Below are positions 1-5,585 of a DNA stretch of 5,585 nucleotides, one piece after another. Each line of letters opens with the position of its first letter. Position 1 is the stretch's first letter. The notes beneath the pieces are model-generated. The model did no database searches, was not told where the DNA came from, and worked only from the letters and a program-made list of their open reading frames with translations. The translations under genes were made by a program, and so were the position numbers. This DNA comes from JBDTGE01 sp050742975 (GTDB taxonomy: Bacteria; Actinomycetota; Actinomycetes; Mycobacteriales; Jatrophihabitantaceae), in NCBI GenBank assembly GCA_050742975.1, contig JBOGDQ010000007.1, positions 1 to 5,585 of the forward strand, written 5' to 3'.

Positions 1-232
1 GTCGATGCGCGAGTAGGTCGCCGGGCAGGTGTCGGCAGAGGGCGCTGAACACGGCTCGGTCAGCCCAGCTCAGCCGCGGCTTGGGGTTGGTTCGCCGCAG
101 CACTGAGACCTCGTGGCGAAGGACAAGAAGCTCAGCGTCCTTCGACGACGAGGACCGGGCCAACAGGCCGAGCCATCCGGTGAGCCGGACCAAGATCAGG
201 TAGAGCAATCGCAGCGACACCGGAATGGTCAT
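1..232 (-). CDS. Integrase-core (rve/DDE) transposase, N-terminal part, runs off the left edge
   Basis: Reading the minus strand from an ATG at 232-230 gives 77 open codons up to the window edge. The protein starts MTIPVSLRLLYLILVRL, a hydrophobic leader. A stretch reading ELLVLRHEVSVLRR follows at about residues 34-47, then PKPRLSWADRAVFSALCRHLP. This leader plus the LLxLRHEVxVLRR block is the characteristic N-terminus of actinobacterial integrase-core transposases, which join and cut DNA ends of an insertion element. The catalytic D-D-E residues should lie about 100 or more residues further on, outside the window, so intactness cannot be judged. No SD precedes the ATG. An in-frame GTG at 220-218 (giving VSLRLLYL) matches family starts as I remember them and may be the true start. 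The family call is by recognition of the motif, not by search. Confidence 0.8.
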   Translation of the reverse strand, partial: MTIPVSLRLLYLILVRLTGWLGLLARSSSSKDAELLVLRHEVSVLRRTNPKPRLSWADRAVFSALCRHLPGDLLAHR

Positions 233-837
233 GCCGAAGAGGCGCAGCGCAGACTTTTGGCACCCCTCAAGTCTCCCAGTCGCTCGCCTGCTGCCCGAAA
301 CGGATTCCTGCAGGCGCGGGCCCGGAGTTTGCTCCACCGCGCCAGCCACGTCTGTCGATCTTCGGCGTCGTGCATAAGGAGCCGTCGCGAAGCAAGCAGC
401 TCGTCGCTGTGTCACGCAGGTCCGCTTGTGCGATTCGCCGCGATCTTCGAGGGCGGCTTACAACGTCTGACGCGACGTAGGCGGTTCATCGGCGAGGAGG
501 GCACAAGTCATGCTCGACGTCAGCCGGCTGCCGGGTGTCACGGGCCTTGCGCCACCTTCGCCCTGCTCGGTGGACATCTGATCCAGATCGCATTTGGTGA
601 CTCCCCACGACCTGACGCCGGGCGCGAGGCAGGCGCTATCGACACCGGTAGGGGGTTCGCTTCGCGCTGCGTGTCGAGATGCTCGCGGGGTGGCCGGTCC
701 GGTCGGCCATGTGCCTCATGAGCTTCGACATGGCGCCGGACGATTGTCAGCTCGGCCCGTCATCCGGCAGTACTCAACTGTCGCGCGCCCGCGATGCTCG
801 GTTCACGAGCGGCGGTTTCGACTTGGGGGCAGTGTTC
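233..837. other. About 600 bp without a convincing gene; probable insertion-element flank or decayed sequence
   Basis: No reading frame here gives a protein I recognise. Long plus-strand frames give Arg/Ser/Cys-rich, low-complexity translations typical of non-coding frames in GC-rich DNA, and the longest also lies antisense to the transposase. Two small ORFs have some supporting signal. A 23-codon ORF at 510-581 (+) follows a strong SD (GAGGAGGG, 494-501, 8 nt before ATG). A 48-codon ORF at 229-375 (-) ends in an ATGA overlap with the transposase ATG. Neither resembles a known protein. I saw no tRNA, CRISPR repeat or clear transposon end. A weak hairpin (GCTCG 796-800, CGAGC 806-810) lies just past the regulator's stop codon but has no T-run. 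Confidence 0.6.
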
Positions 838-2529
838 TTACCGACGCCTGGGTATCGCGGCGACGCCTGGACCACCCAGGATGTCGTGGCCTTGCAGCGC
901 CAGCGTGAGCCGGGTGCGGGTGTCCTGGTTGTCGAGGCTGCGGCCGAGCAGCCGTTCGAGGCGGGACAGTCGCGCGTAGAGCGTGCGACGCTGGATCTGT
1001 AGCGCGGTGACCGTGTCGGCCTTGCGGCCGGCGTTGGCCAGGTAGGCCTGCAGCGTCGGTAGCAGCTTGGCCCCGCTCTCGACGTCGTGTTGAAGGAGCG
1101 CGCCGAGCTCGGACTCGACGAACGTAGCCAGTTCCGGGCCCTGCGCTAGCCGCAGCAGCAGTGGGTAGATGCCGATGTTGTCGAACTGGTACAGCTCCTG
1201 CGTTCCGCTTCGGTGACCGAACTCGACCGCGACGCGGGCCTGTTCGAAGGCGCGCTGCAACGCGTCGGGCGGCGACTGCCGGCTGGCTCCGATGACGATC
1301 GACAGCGCCGGGTAATCCTCGGCCATGGCGTGTCGCAGCGTCGCGGCGACCGCTTCCAGCACGGACGGGAGCCGGCTGCGGTCTGGCATCGCGACGACGG
1401 CCAGGACCCGGTCGCCGTCGAGGCCGAGCAGTCCCGTGCACCGATGCCGGGTCAGCGCGTTGCGCAGCTGGGTACGCAGGTGCAGCCGGATCCGTTGGCG
1501 GTCCTGCTCGGTGAACCCGTGCTGGGTGGCCAGCGTGACCAGGTTCGTCACCTCGACGACGAGTGCGACAAGGCCACCTGCGCCACTGGTGGACAGGTCC
1601 GAGCCGAGGTTGCGGGCCCGCCGGAGCAGCTCCTTGGTCGACCCGTAGCGGCCGGCGAGCAGGTCGGCGATGACGGCGCTGGCAGCCCGGTCGGACAGGT
1701 GGTCGGCGTCCTGCTGGGACAGGACCGACAGGCCGACAGCAACGCCCGCGCGGTCCAGCAGCAGGGATGTGATCTCGTCGCGCCCGGACTCGCTCTCGAT
1801 GACGTGGATACGTCCCCATGGTTCGTGCCGCAGCCAGATTCCCACCCAGCTGCACGCCGGCGAGCAGGCCTCAGTCCGGTGCACCGTGCCCGGCTCAAGC
1901 TCGTGATGGCCGGTGCGTGAGTGCTCTTCCCATTGCCGCAGCACGGCGGCGATGGTGGCATCGTCCTGAGGCGCGTATGCGACGACCTGGTGGGCGGTGT
2001 TCTCCAGCACGACCGGATTTCCGACCGTCTCGTACAGCTGGTGCAGGATCTGGCCGATGTTCGCGCCGTCGAGCAGCAGGTTGGTGAGCTCGCGGTTGAG
2101 AGTCTCCACCCGGCTGAGCAACTCGTACTGGCGGCTCATGATCGCCCGGTGGATCTGTTCGGTGACCTCGACGAAGCGAGTTTCACGCTCCAGGGCGATC
2201 AGCACGATGCCGTGCTCCTCGGCGGTACGGACCATTTCGGCCGGCATGCTGTGGAAGTTGCGGCCGAGCTCGACCACCAGGCCCGCCACGCCGGCGTCGG
2301 CCAGTTGGCGGATGTAGCGCCGGCGCAACGCGACGCTCTCCCGAAGGCCCATCCCCGTGGTGAGCAGCAGCTCCCCGCCATTGAGCAAGGCCGCGATGTC
2401 GGACAGCTCGGCGGCGTGGACCCAGCGGACTGTCCGGTCCAGGTGCGCCGTTCCGGCCAGCACCCGGGCCTGGGCATTGCGTAACGCCGGCAGCTCCAGG
2501 GCTTCACGCACGGTCAGCGTCACGTGCAC
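838..2529 (-). CDS. PucR-family transcriptional regulator
   Basis: The 563-residue product has the three-part PucR layout and normal length. The N-terminal PucR sensory domain covers about residues 4-130 (LTVREALELPALRNAQARVL, then WVHAAELSDIAALLNGGELLLTTGM). A middle region follows at about 155-270 (NPVVLENTAHQVVAYA, GAF-like). A CdaR-type GGDEF-like domain covers about 285-440, and a PucR-type helix-turn-helix about 488-546 (LLPTLQAYLANAGRKADTVT, QRRTLYARLSRLERLLGR). Family members such as Bacillus PucR and AdeR are mostly activators of purine or amino-acid catabolism. The gene diverges from the permease operon across 174 bp, so it probably controls that operon and perhaps itself. The inducer is unknown; the linked genes suggest an amino or beta-amino acid. 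The GTG at 2529 lacks an SD; a second in-frame GTG at 2523 (giving VTLTVREAL) fits the family start better and may be used from a leaderless mRNA. Cys222 and Cys226 form a CxxxC pair of unknown meaning. Confidence 0.93.
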   Translation of the reverse strand: MHVTLTVREALELPALRNAQARVLAGTAHLDRTVRWVHAAELSDIAALLNGGELLLTTGMGLRESVALRRRYIRQLADAGVAGLVVELGRNFHSMPAEMVRTAEEHGIVLIALERETRFVEVTEQIHRAIMSRQYELLSRVETLNRELTNLLLDGANIGQILHQLYETVGNPVVLENTAHQVVAYAPQDDATIAAVLRQWEEHSRTGHHELEPGTVHRTEACSPACSWVGIWLRHEPWGRIHVIESESGRDEITSLLLDRAGVAVGLSVLSQQDADHLSDRAASAVIADLLAGRYGSTKELLRRARNLGSDLSTSGAGGLVALVVEVTNLVTLATQHGFTEQDRQRIRLHLRTQLRNALTRHRCTGLLGLDGDRVLAVVAMPDRSRLPSVLEAVAATLRHAMAEDYPALSIVIGASRQSPPDALQRAFEQARVAVEFGHRSGTQELYQFDNIGIYPLLLRLAQGPELATFVESELGALLQHDVESGAKLLPTLQAYLANAGRKADTVTALQIQRRTLYARLSRLERLLGRSLDNQDTRTRLTLALQGHDILGGPGVAAIPRRR

Positions 2530-2570
2530 ATTCTAGGACCGAACCCGAGTCAGATGTGCTCATTTTGTGC
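2526..2570. repeat. TGTGC element cluster, candidate regulator binding sites
   Basis: TGTGC occurs directly repeated at 2555-2559 and 2566-2570, 11 bp apart (one helical turn). An inverted copy, GCACA, lies at 2526-2530. GCACAT (2526-2531) and ATGTGC (2554-2559) form an exact 6-bp inverted pair 28 bp apart. A further TGTGC lies at 2625-2629. The cluster lies over the start of the regulator gene and just upstream of a possible permease -35. Binding by the PucR protein is inferred only; no consensus for this protein is known to me. Confidence 0.3.
2530..2535 (-). promoter_or_regulatory. Candidate -10 box of the regulator gene (TAGAAT)
   Basis: On the minus strand the hexamer TAGAAT fits the actinobacterial -10 pattern TANNNT. 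It sits directly against the GTG at 2529. Transcription about 7 nt downstream would begin at or next to the second in-frame GTG (2523-2521), giving a leaderless message. No convincing -35 is seen 16-18 bp upstream, so the promoter would be weak or activator-dependent. Confidence 0.3.
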
Positions 2571-2571
2571 A

Positions 2572-2601
2572 TTGCTCCGTGGAGTATTGGATCCGTAGCG
2601 T
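2572..2601 (+). promoter_or_regulatory. Candidate promoter of the permease operon
   Basis: TTGCTC (2572-2577) and TAGCGT (2596-2601) are separated by 18 bp and loosely match TTGNNN and TANNNT. Transcription would start near 2608, leaving a leader of about 95 nt that contains the dyad at 2619-2663. The match is weak and other pairings are possible. Confidence 0.22.
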
Positions 2602-2618
2602 CCGCGGCTGAGCGAAGC

Positions 2619-2663
2619 CGGTCGTGTGCTGGATCGTGGGCTCGGCGAGATCCGGCACGACCG
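2619..2663 (+). repeat. Long imperfect dyad / stem-loop in the permease leader
   Basis: The left arm CGGTCGTG (2619-2626) pairs exactly with CACGACCG (2656-2663). After a 2-nt bulge (TG, 2627-2628), CTGGATC (2629-2635) pairs with GATCCGG (2649-2655) with one G.T pair. About 15 pairs enclose a 13-nt loop (2636-2648). There is no T-tract, so it is not a classical terminator. It ends 40 bp before the permease ATG, suiting either an RNA leader structure or a two-arm protein operator. A second hairpin, CGGCT (2605-2609) with AGCCG (2616-2620), shares bases 2619-2620 with it, so the two compete at their base. Confidence 0.5.
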
Positions 2664-2691
2664 TCCCACTGAACCGTCCGGTACGTGAAGC

Positions 2692-2696
2692 GGAGG
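2692..2696 (+). promoter_or_regulatory. Ribosome binding site of the permease (GGAGG)
   Basis: A consensus GGAGG lies 7 nt before the ATG at 2704 and fixes that start. Confidence 0.85.
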
Positions 2697-2703
2697 CTGG
2701 TAG

Positions 2704-4167
2704 ATGACAGGTGTATCGGAAACCCCGGCGGGCGCGGACCTGACCCAGTCGGCCGCCCCGGTCACCGGCGAACAGGCCGATCAGTACGGTCAGGATCTGC
2801 ACCGCTCCATCGGGGTTCTGGGCAACATCTTCATCACGCTGTCCGGTGTCACGCCCGCGTCGTCGGTCTTCATCATCATCCCGATCGCGATCGTCGGCAT
2901 CGGCAGCGGCTCCTTCCTCGCCTTCGTCATTGCCGGCATCATCGGCGTGTTCATGGCCTTCTGCTGGGCCGAACTCGGCGCGGCGTTCCCCATCGCTGGC
3001 GGCGACTACGCCGTGGTCTGGCATTCGTTCAAGGGTCGAACGTCGTGGCTGGCCGGGCCGGTCAGCTTCATCACCTTCTTGCTGTACCTGAGCTTCATCG
3101 CGTTCATCCCGGCGGTCATCGCGCTCGGGACCGGGACCTACCTCGCCGTGGTCGTCAACGTGAATATCAAGGTCATCGGGGCGATTGTCATGCTGTTGGC
3201 TGCCGCGGTCAGCGTTCTGAACATCAAGTTGAACGCCTACATCACCGGCATCTTCTTGGCCATCGAACTGGCCGCGCTGGCGATTCTGAGCGTGCTGGGC
3301 TTCACCCACGCGACCCACTGGGGCGCGCTGATCCACCCGGTGGTCGGCGCGGGGAGCGGTTCGTCAACCTCACACGTGGCGTTCAGTGCGGTGCTGGCCA
3401 TGACCGCGGTCGCTGTCTTCGCCTATAACGGCTACGCGAACGCGATCAATTTCTCCGAGGAGACGGTCGGGCCCCGGCGCAACATCGCCCGCGCGATCCT
3501 GATCTCCCTTGTCGTGACCGTAGCGGCCGAACTGATCCCGCTGACTGCGATGATCGTGGGTTCGCCGTCCATCTCGGCGCTGTCGACGGCGTCGGTACCG
3601 ACCAAGTACTTCATCGAGGCGACCTCGAACAACACCGTCAACACGATTGTGAGCCTCGGGGTCGTGATCGCAATCCTCAACGCCGTCATCGCGATTATCC
3701 TGTCCTACGCCCGCATCCTGTACAGCTCCGCACGCGACCGGGCTTGGCCCGGGCCGGTGAATTCGTGGTTCACCAACATCCCGGCCCGGCTCGGCTCACC
3801 GGTGATCCCCACGGCCGTGATCGGGATCGTGGGCGCGATCTTGTGTCTGACCGTCTCCGAGACCACGCTGACCAACCTCACCGGCGCCAGCCTGGTTGTC
3901 GACTATGCGCTGATCGCGATCGCCGCGCTGGTCGGACGCATCACCGGCGCGACGAAGGGCAGTGCGTACCGGATGCCGCTGTGGCCGCTGTGGCCGGTCC
4001 TCGCACTCGCCGCGCTGGGCTACATCTTCACCCAGCAGACCCGGCTGCTGCTGACCGTCACCCTGATCACGATGGCTATCGGGCTGGTGTACTGGCTGGT
4101 GTTCATCCTGCCGCAGCGCGGCAAGGCCTGGAACCTGTTGGAGGCGCCCGGTAGTGAGCAGAACTGA
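2704..4167 (+). CDS. APC-superfamily amino-acid permease
   Basis: This 487-residue inner-membrane transporter has the length and layout of the APC amino acid/polyamine/organocation family. A polar cytoplasmic tail of about 36 residues is followed by about 12 membrane segments, near residues 38-60, 65-88, 115-145, 153-172, 178-199, 228-248, 262-286, 313-340, 368-386, 394-412, 426-443 and 448-469. Family-type signatures are the unwound first helix (LSGVTPASSVF, 46-56), FPIAGGDYAVVW after helix 2 (95-106), and FAYNGYANAINFSEE in helix 6 (239-253), where APC carriers hold substrate. Secondary uptake driven by an ion gradient is expected from the family. The substrate cannot be read from sequence. 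Its tight coupling to a DmpA-type aminopeptidase and nearby mmsA suggests a beta-amino acid, related amine or small peptide. It is the first gene of the operon. Confidence 0.92.
   Translation: MTGVSETPAGADLTQSAAPVTGEQADQYGQDLHRSIGVLGNIFITLSGVTPASSVFIIIPIAIVGIGSGSFLAFVIAGIIGVFMAFCWAELGAAFPIAGGDYAVVWHSFKGRTSWLAGPVSFITFLLYLSFIAFIPAVIALGTGTYLAVVVNVNIKVIGAIVMLLAAAVSVLNIKLNAYITGIFLAIELAALAILSVLGFTHATHWGALIHPVVGAGSGSSTSHVAFSAVLAMTAVAVFAYNGYANAINFSEETVGPRRNIARAILISLVVTVAAELIPLTAMIVGSPSISALSTASVPTKYFIEATSNNTVNTIVSLGVVIAILNAVIAIILSYARILYSSARDRAWPGPVNSWFTNIPARLGSPVIPTAVIGIVGAILCLTVSETTLTNLTGASLVVDYALIAIAALVGRITGATKGSAYRMPLWPLWPVLALAALGYIFTQQTRLLLTVTLITMAIGLVYWLVFILPQRGKAWNLLEAPGSEQN
4140..4144 (+). promoter_or_regulatory. 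Ribosome binding site of the P1 peptidase (GGAGG), inside the permease gene
   Basis: GGAGG lies 9 nt before the GTG at 4154, within the last codons of the permease. It supports that GTG as the start and points to translational coupling. Confidence 0.7.
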
Positions 4168-5293
4168 GCCGGACCCGCACATCAGCACACCGTCGGGCAA
4201 GGCCCGCGCCCGGGCGCTCGGTATCCCGTTCGGCGGGCAGCCGGGACGCTGGAACGCGATCACCGACGTGCCCGGCGTGCAGGTGGGCTACACGACGCTG
4301 ATCGAGGGCGAGTCGGTGCGCACCGGCGTGACCGCCATTCACCCCCGCGGGCAGGACGGTGCCGCAGACCCGGTCACGGCCGGGTTCCACTCCCAGAACG
4401 GCAACGGGGAGATGACCGGCGCGTCCTGGATCGAGGAGTCGGGCACGTTCAGCGGCCCGATCGCGATCACGAACACGCACGCGGTCGGCGTCGCGCACGC
4501 CGGCATCGTCGCCTGGACCGTCAAGCACCACCCCGTACTCGCCAACGCCTGGCTGCTGCCGGTCGCCGCGGAGACGTGGGACGGCTACCTCAACGACATC
4601 AACGGCCCTCACGTCACCGAACACAGCGCCGTCGCCGCGCTCGAGGCGGCGGCGGCCGGCCCGATCGAGGAGGGCTCGGTCGGCGGGGGCACCGGCATGA
4701 ACTGCTACGAGTTCAAGGGCGGCTCGGGCACCGCGTCCCGCCTGGTCAACTACGCCGAATCGACCTACACCGTCGGCGTGTTCGTCCAGGCCAACTTCGG
4801 GGCAAGGCACGAACTGACGCTGGCTGGCGTGCCGCTGGGCCAGGCGCTGGCCGAGGACAACCCGATGGCCGCCTGGTCCCCCGCGCCACCCGGCTCCGGC
4901 TCGTGCATCGTCGCCGTCGCGACCGACGCGCCGCTCTTGGGCCAACAGTGCAAGGCGTTCGCCCGCCGTGTACCCCTGGGGCTGGCCCGCACGGGCACGA
5001 GCGGTTCGCACTTCTCCGGTGACCTGTTCGTCGCGTTCTCGGTCGCCAACCCCGGGGCGATCACGCCCGGGATCGCCTCGTTCTACGGCGCCGAGCCGGG
5101 GCGCTACGACCAGCTCCGGTTCATCCCGTGGGGCTACCTCGACCCGTTCTACGAGGCGGTCGTGCAGTCGGTGGAGGAGGCCGTCGCCAACGCCATGGTC
5201 GCCAACGAGGACACGACCGGTCGCGACGGGCATCGGACTCCGGCCCTGCCCGGTGAGCGGGTAGCGAAGCTGATCCGCGAGCGGAGCGGCTGA
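4154..5293 (+). CDS. P1 family (DmpA/BapA-type, S58) aminopeptidase
   Basis: The 379-residue product is a full-length N-terminal-nucleophile hydrolase of the DmpA/beta-aminopeptidase family. Members cut themselves into two chains before a serine and then remove N-terminal L-, D- or beta-amino acids from peptides and amides; NylC nylon-oligomer hydrolases are distant relatives. Visible signatures are NAITDVPGVQVGYTTL (34-49), RTGVTAIHP (56-64), GNGEMTGASW (83-92), ITNTHAVGV (105-113), EGSVGGGTGMNCYEFKGGSG (173-192), VGVFVQANFG (207-216), GSGSCIVAVATDAPLL (247-262) and SGDLFVAFSVAN (288-299). By alignment with DmpA/BapA the nucleophile should be Ser250, with cleavage between Gly249 and Ser250 and with Asn214, Ser288 and Asp290 assisting. 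There is no signal peptide, so it is cytosolic and would act on imported substrate. The GTG start overlaps the permease by 14 bp and has an SD at 4140. Substrate is not determined. Confidence 0.93.
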   Translation: MSRTEPDPHISTPSGKARARALGIPFGGQPGRWNAITDVPGVQVGYTTLIEGESVRTGVTAIHPRGQDGAADPVTAGFHSQNGNGEMTGASWIEESGTFSGPIAITNTHAVGVAHAGIVAWTVKHHPVLANAWLLPVAAETWDGYLNDINGPHVTEHSAVAALEAAAAGPIEEGSVGGGTGMNCYEFKGGSGTASRLVNYAESTYTVGVFVQANFGARHELTLAGVPLGQALAEDNPMAAWSPAPPGSGSCIVAVATDAPLLGQQCKAFARRVPLGLARTGTSGSHFSGDLFVAFSVANPGAITPGIASFYGAEPGRYDQLRFIPWGYLDPFYEAVVQSVEEAVANAMVANEDTTGRDGHRTPALPGERVAKLIRERSG

Positions 5294-5298
5294 GCGCC

Positions 5299-5312
5299 GC
5301 CCGGTTCCGGGC
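5299..5312 (+). repeat. Short GC hairpin between peptidase and mmsA
   Basis: GCCCGG (5299-5304) and CCGGGC (5307-5312) are exact inverted repeats around TT, giving a 5-bp stem with a GTTC loop. No T-run follows, so it is not a terminator by the usual rule. It could protect mRNA ends or be chance in GC-rich DNA. Confidence 0.25.
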
Positions 5313-5328
5313 CGATCACGACAGTGGC

Positions 5329-5336
5329 AAAGGTGG
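5329..5336 (+). promoter_or_regulatory. Ribosome binding site of mmsA (AAAGGTGG)
   Basis: AAAGGTGG is an acceptable SD 7 nt before the ATG at 5344. Together with the conserved protein N-terminus it fixes that start. Confidence 0.7.
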
Positions 5337-5343
5337 TACCCGC

Positions 5344-5585
5344 ATGAGCACCCGTATCTCGCATTGGATCGACGGCGCCGCTGCTGCTGGGACGTCCGGG
5401 CGGACCAGCCCTGTCTTCAATCCGGCTATCGGTCTGCAGAGCGCGGACGTCGATCTGGCCTCCACGGCCGAGGTCGCCGTCGCTGTCGCGAGCGCGAAGG
5501 CGGCGGCGCGCGAGTGGCGTTCGGCGTCGTTGTCCAAGCGTTCGGCGGTGCTGTTCGCGTTCCGGGAGCTGCTGGCGGCCGGTGC
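5344..5585 (+). CDS. mmsA: CoA-acylating methylmalonate-semialdehyde dehydrogenase, N-terminal part
   Basis: Eighty codons are present before the right edge; the family is usually about 500 residues, so most of the gene, including the catalytic Cys, lies outside. The N-terminus ISHWIDG (5-11), SGRTSPVFNPAIG (18-30), AREWRSASLSKRSAVLFAFR (55-74) and ELL is typical of MmsA/IolA enzymes rather than of general aldehyde dehydrogenases. These enzymes use NAD+ and CoA to turn methylmalonate or malonate semialdehyde into propionyl- or acetyl-CoA plus CO2, in valine, myo-inositol, thymine and beta-alanine breakdown. The gene begins 50 bp after the peptidase with its own SD and no obvious terminator between, so it is probably the third gene of the operon. 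The symbol rests on the N-terminus only. Confidence 0.85.
   Translation, partial: MSTRISHWIDGAAAAGTSGRTSPVFNPAIGLQSADVDLASTAEVAVAVASAKAAAREWRSASLSKRSAVLFAFRELLAAG

Larger units (their letters stand above)
2530..2703. promoter_or_regulatory. Divergent promoter/operator region between the PucR regulator and the permease operon
   Basis: This 174-bp gap must hold the promoters of both divergent units. Its pucR-proximal half (2541-2600) is more AT-rich than the surrounding genes. It contains TGTGC elements, candidate -10 boxes for both directions, a long imperfect dyad at 2619-2663 and a good SD before the permease. The arrangement is typical of a local regulator controlling the operon next to it. 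Individual sites are listed separately with lower confidence. Confidence 0.8.

Noticed and set aside
113..721. Plus-strand open frame of 202 codons starting GTG
   Set aside because: It runs antisense through the transposase start and translates to an Arg/Ser/Cys-rich sequence with no domain; it is a GC-rich open-frame artefact.
735..768. Inverted repeat GCCGGACGA / TCATCCGGC downstream of the regulator as a terminator
   Set aside because: It has one mismatch, a 16-nt loop and no T-run on either strand, and lies about 70 bp beyond the stop; too weak to call.
594..1002. Overlapping plus-strand frames beside the 3' end of the regulator
   Set aside because: They have no SD, overlap each other in different frames, and extend antisense into the PucR gene; no recognisable protein.
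803..1855. Minus-strand frame of 350 codons in a different frame from the regulator
   Set aside because: It lies inside the PucR gene and gives an Arg/Pro-rich translation, while the other frame has clear domains.
1213..1920. Plus-strand frame of 235 codons antisense to the regulator
   Set aside because: Mirror of codon bias in the PucR gene; no domain and no SD.
2529..2531. ATG overlapping the regulator's GTG as an alternative start
   Set aside because: It is out of frame with the PucR reading frame.
2560..3336. Minus-strand frame of 258 codons, Asp/Arg-rich, antisense to the permease
   Set aside because: Low-complexity D/R/G/Q composition typical of the antisense of membrane-protein codons; it would also occupy the divergent promoter region.
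4103..5233. Minus-strand frame of 376 codons covering the aminopeptidase
   Set aside because: The plus strand matches the DmpA family from end to end; the antisense translation is Arg/Gly/Val/Asp-rich without motifs.
1..5585. tRNA, rRNA, CRISPR array, toxin-antitoxin pair or phage genes
   Set aside because: No tRNA-like arm pattern, no regularly spaced repeats and no matching protein families were seen on either strand.

Overview
The window is high in G+C, with GTG starts and Shine-Dalgarno (SD) sites spaced as in high-GC Gram-positives. Protein types and codon use suggest a soil-type actinomycete. The genus cannot be named from this sequence.

Layout: (1) positions 1-232, minus strand, hold the N-terminal part of an integrase-core (rve/DDE) transposase whose catalytic part lies off the left edge. 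(2) Positions 233-837 hold no convincing gene and look like insertion-element flank or decayed DNA. Two tiny ORFs there are only worth noting. (3) Positions 838-2529, minus strand, encode a full-length PucR-family transcriptional regulator. (4) Positions 2530-2703 are a divergent intergenic region with candidate promoters, TGTGC repeats and a long imperfect dyad. (5) From 2704 rightward runs a tight plus-strand operon: an APC-superfamily amino-acid permease (2704-4167), a P1/DmpA-type (peptidase family S58) N-terminal-nucleophile aminopeptidase (4154-5293, overlapping the permease by 14 bp), and, 50 bp later, the start of a CoA-acylating methylmalonate-semialdehyde dehydrogenase (mmsA, from 5344 to the right edge).

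How the genes may work together: the permease would import an amino acid, beta-amino acid or small peptide/amide. The DmpA/BapA-like enzyme would release an N-terminal (beta-)amino acid. After deamination by an aminotransferase, not seen here, MmsA would convert malonate or methylmalonate semialdehyde to acetyl- or propionyl-CoA. The divergent PucR protein is the obvious candidate regulator. The gene assignments are firm at family level. The beta-amino-acid pathway is an inference from gene order.
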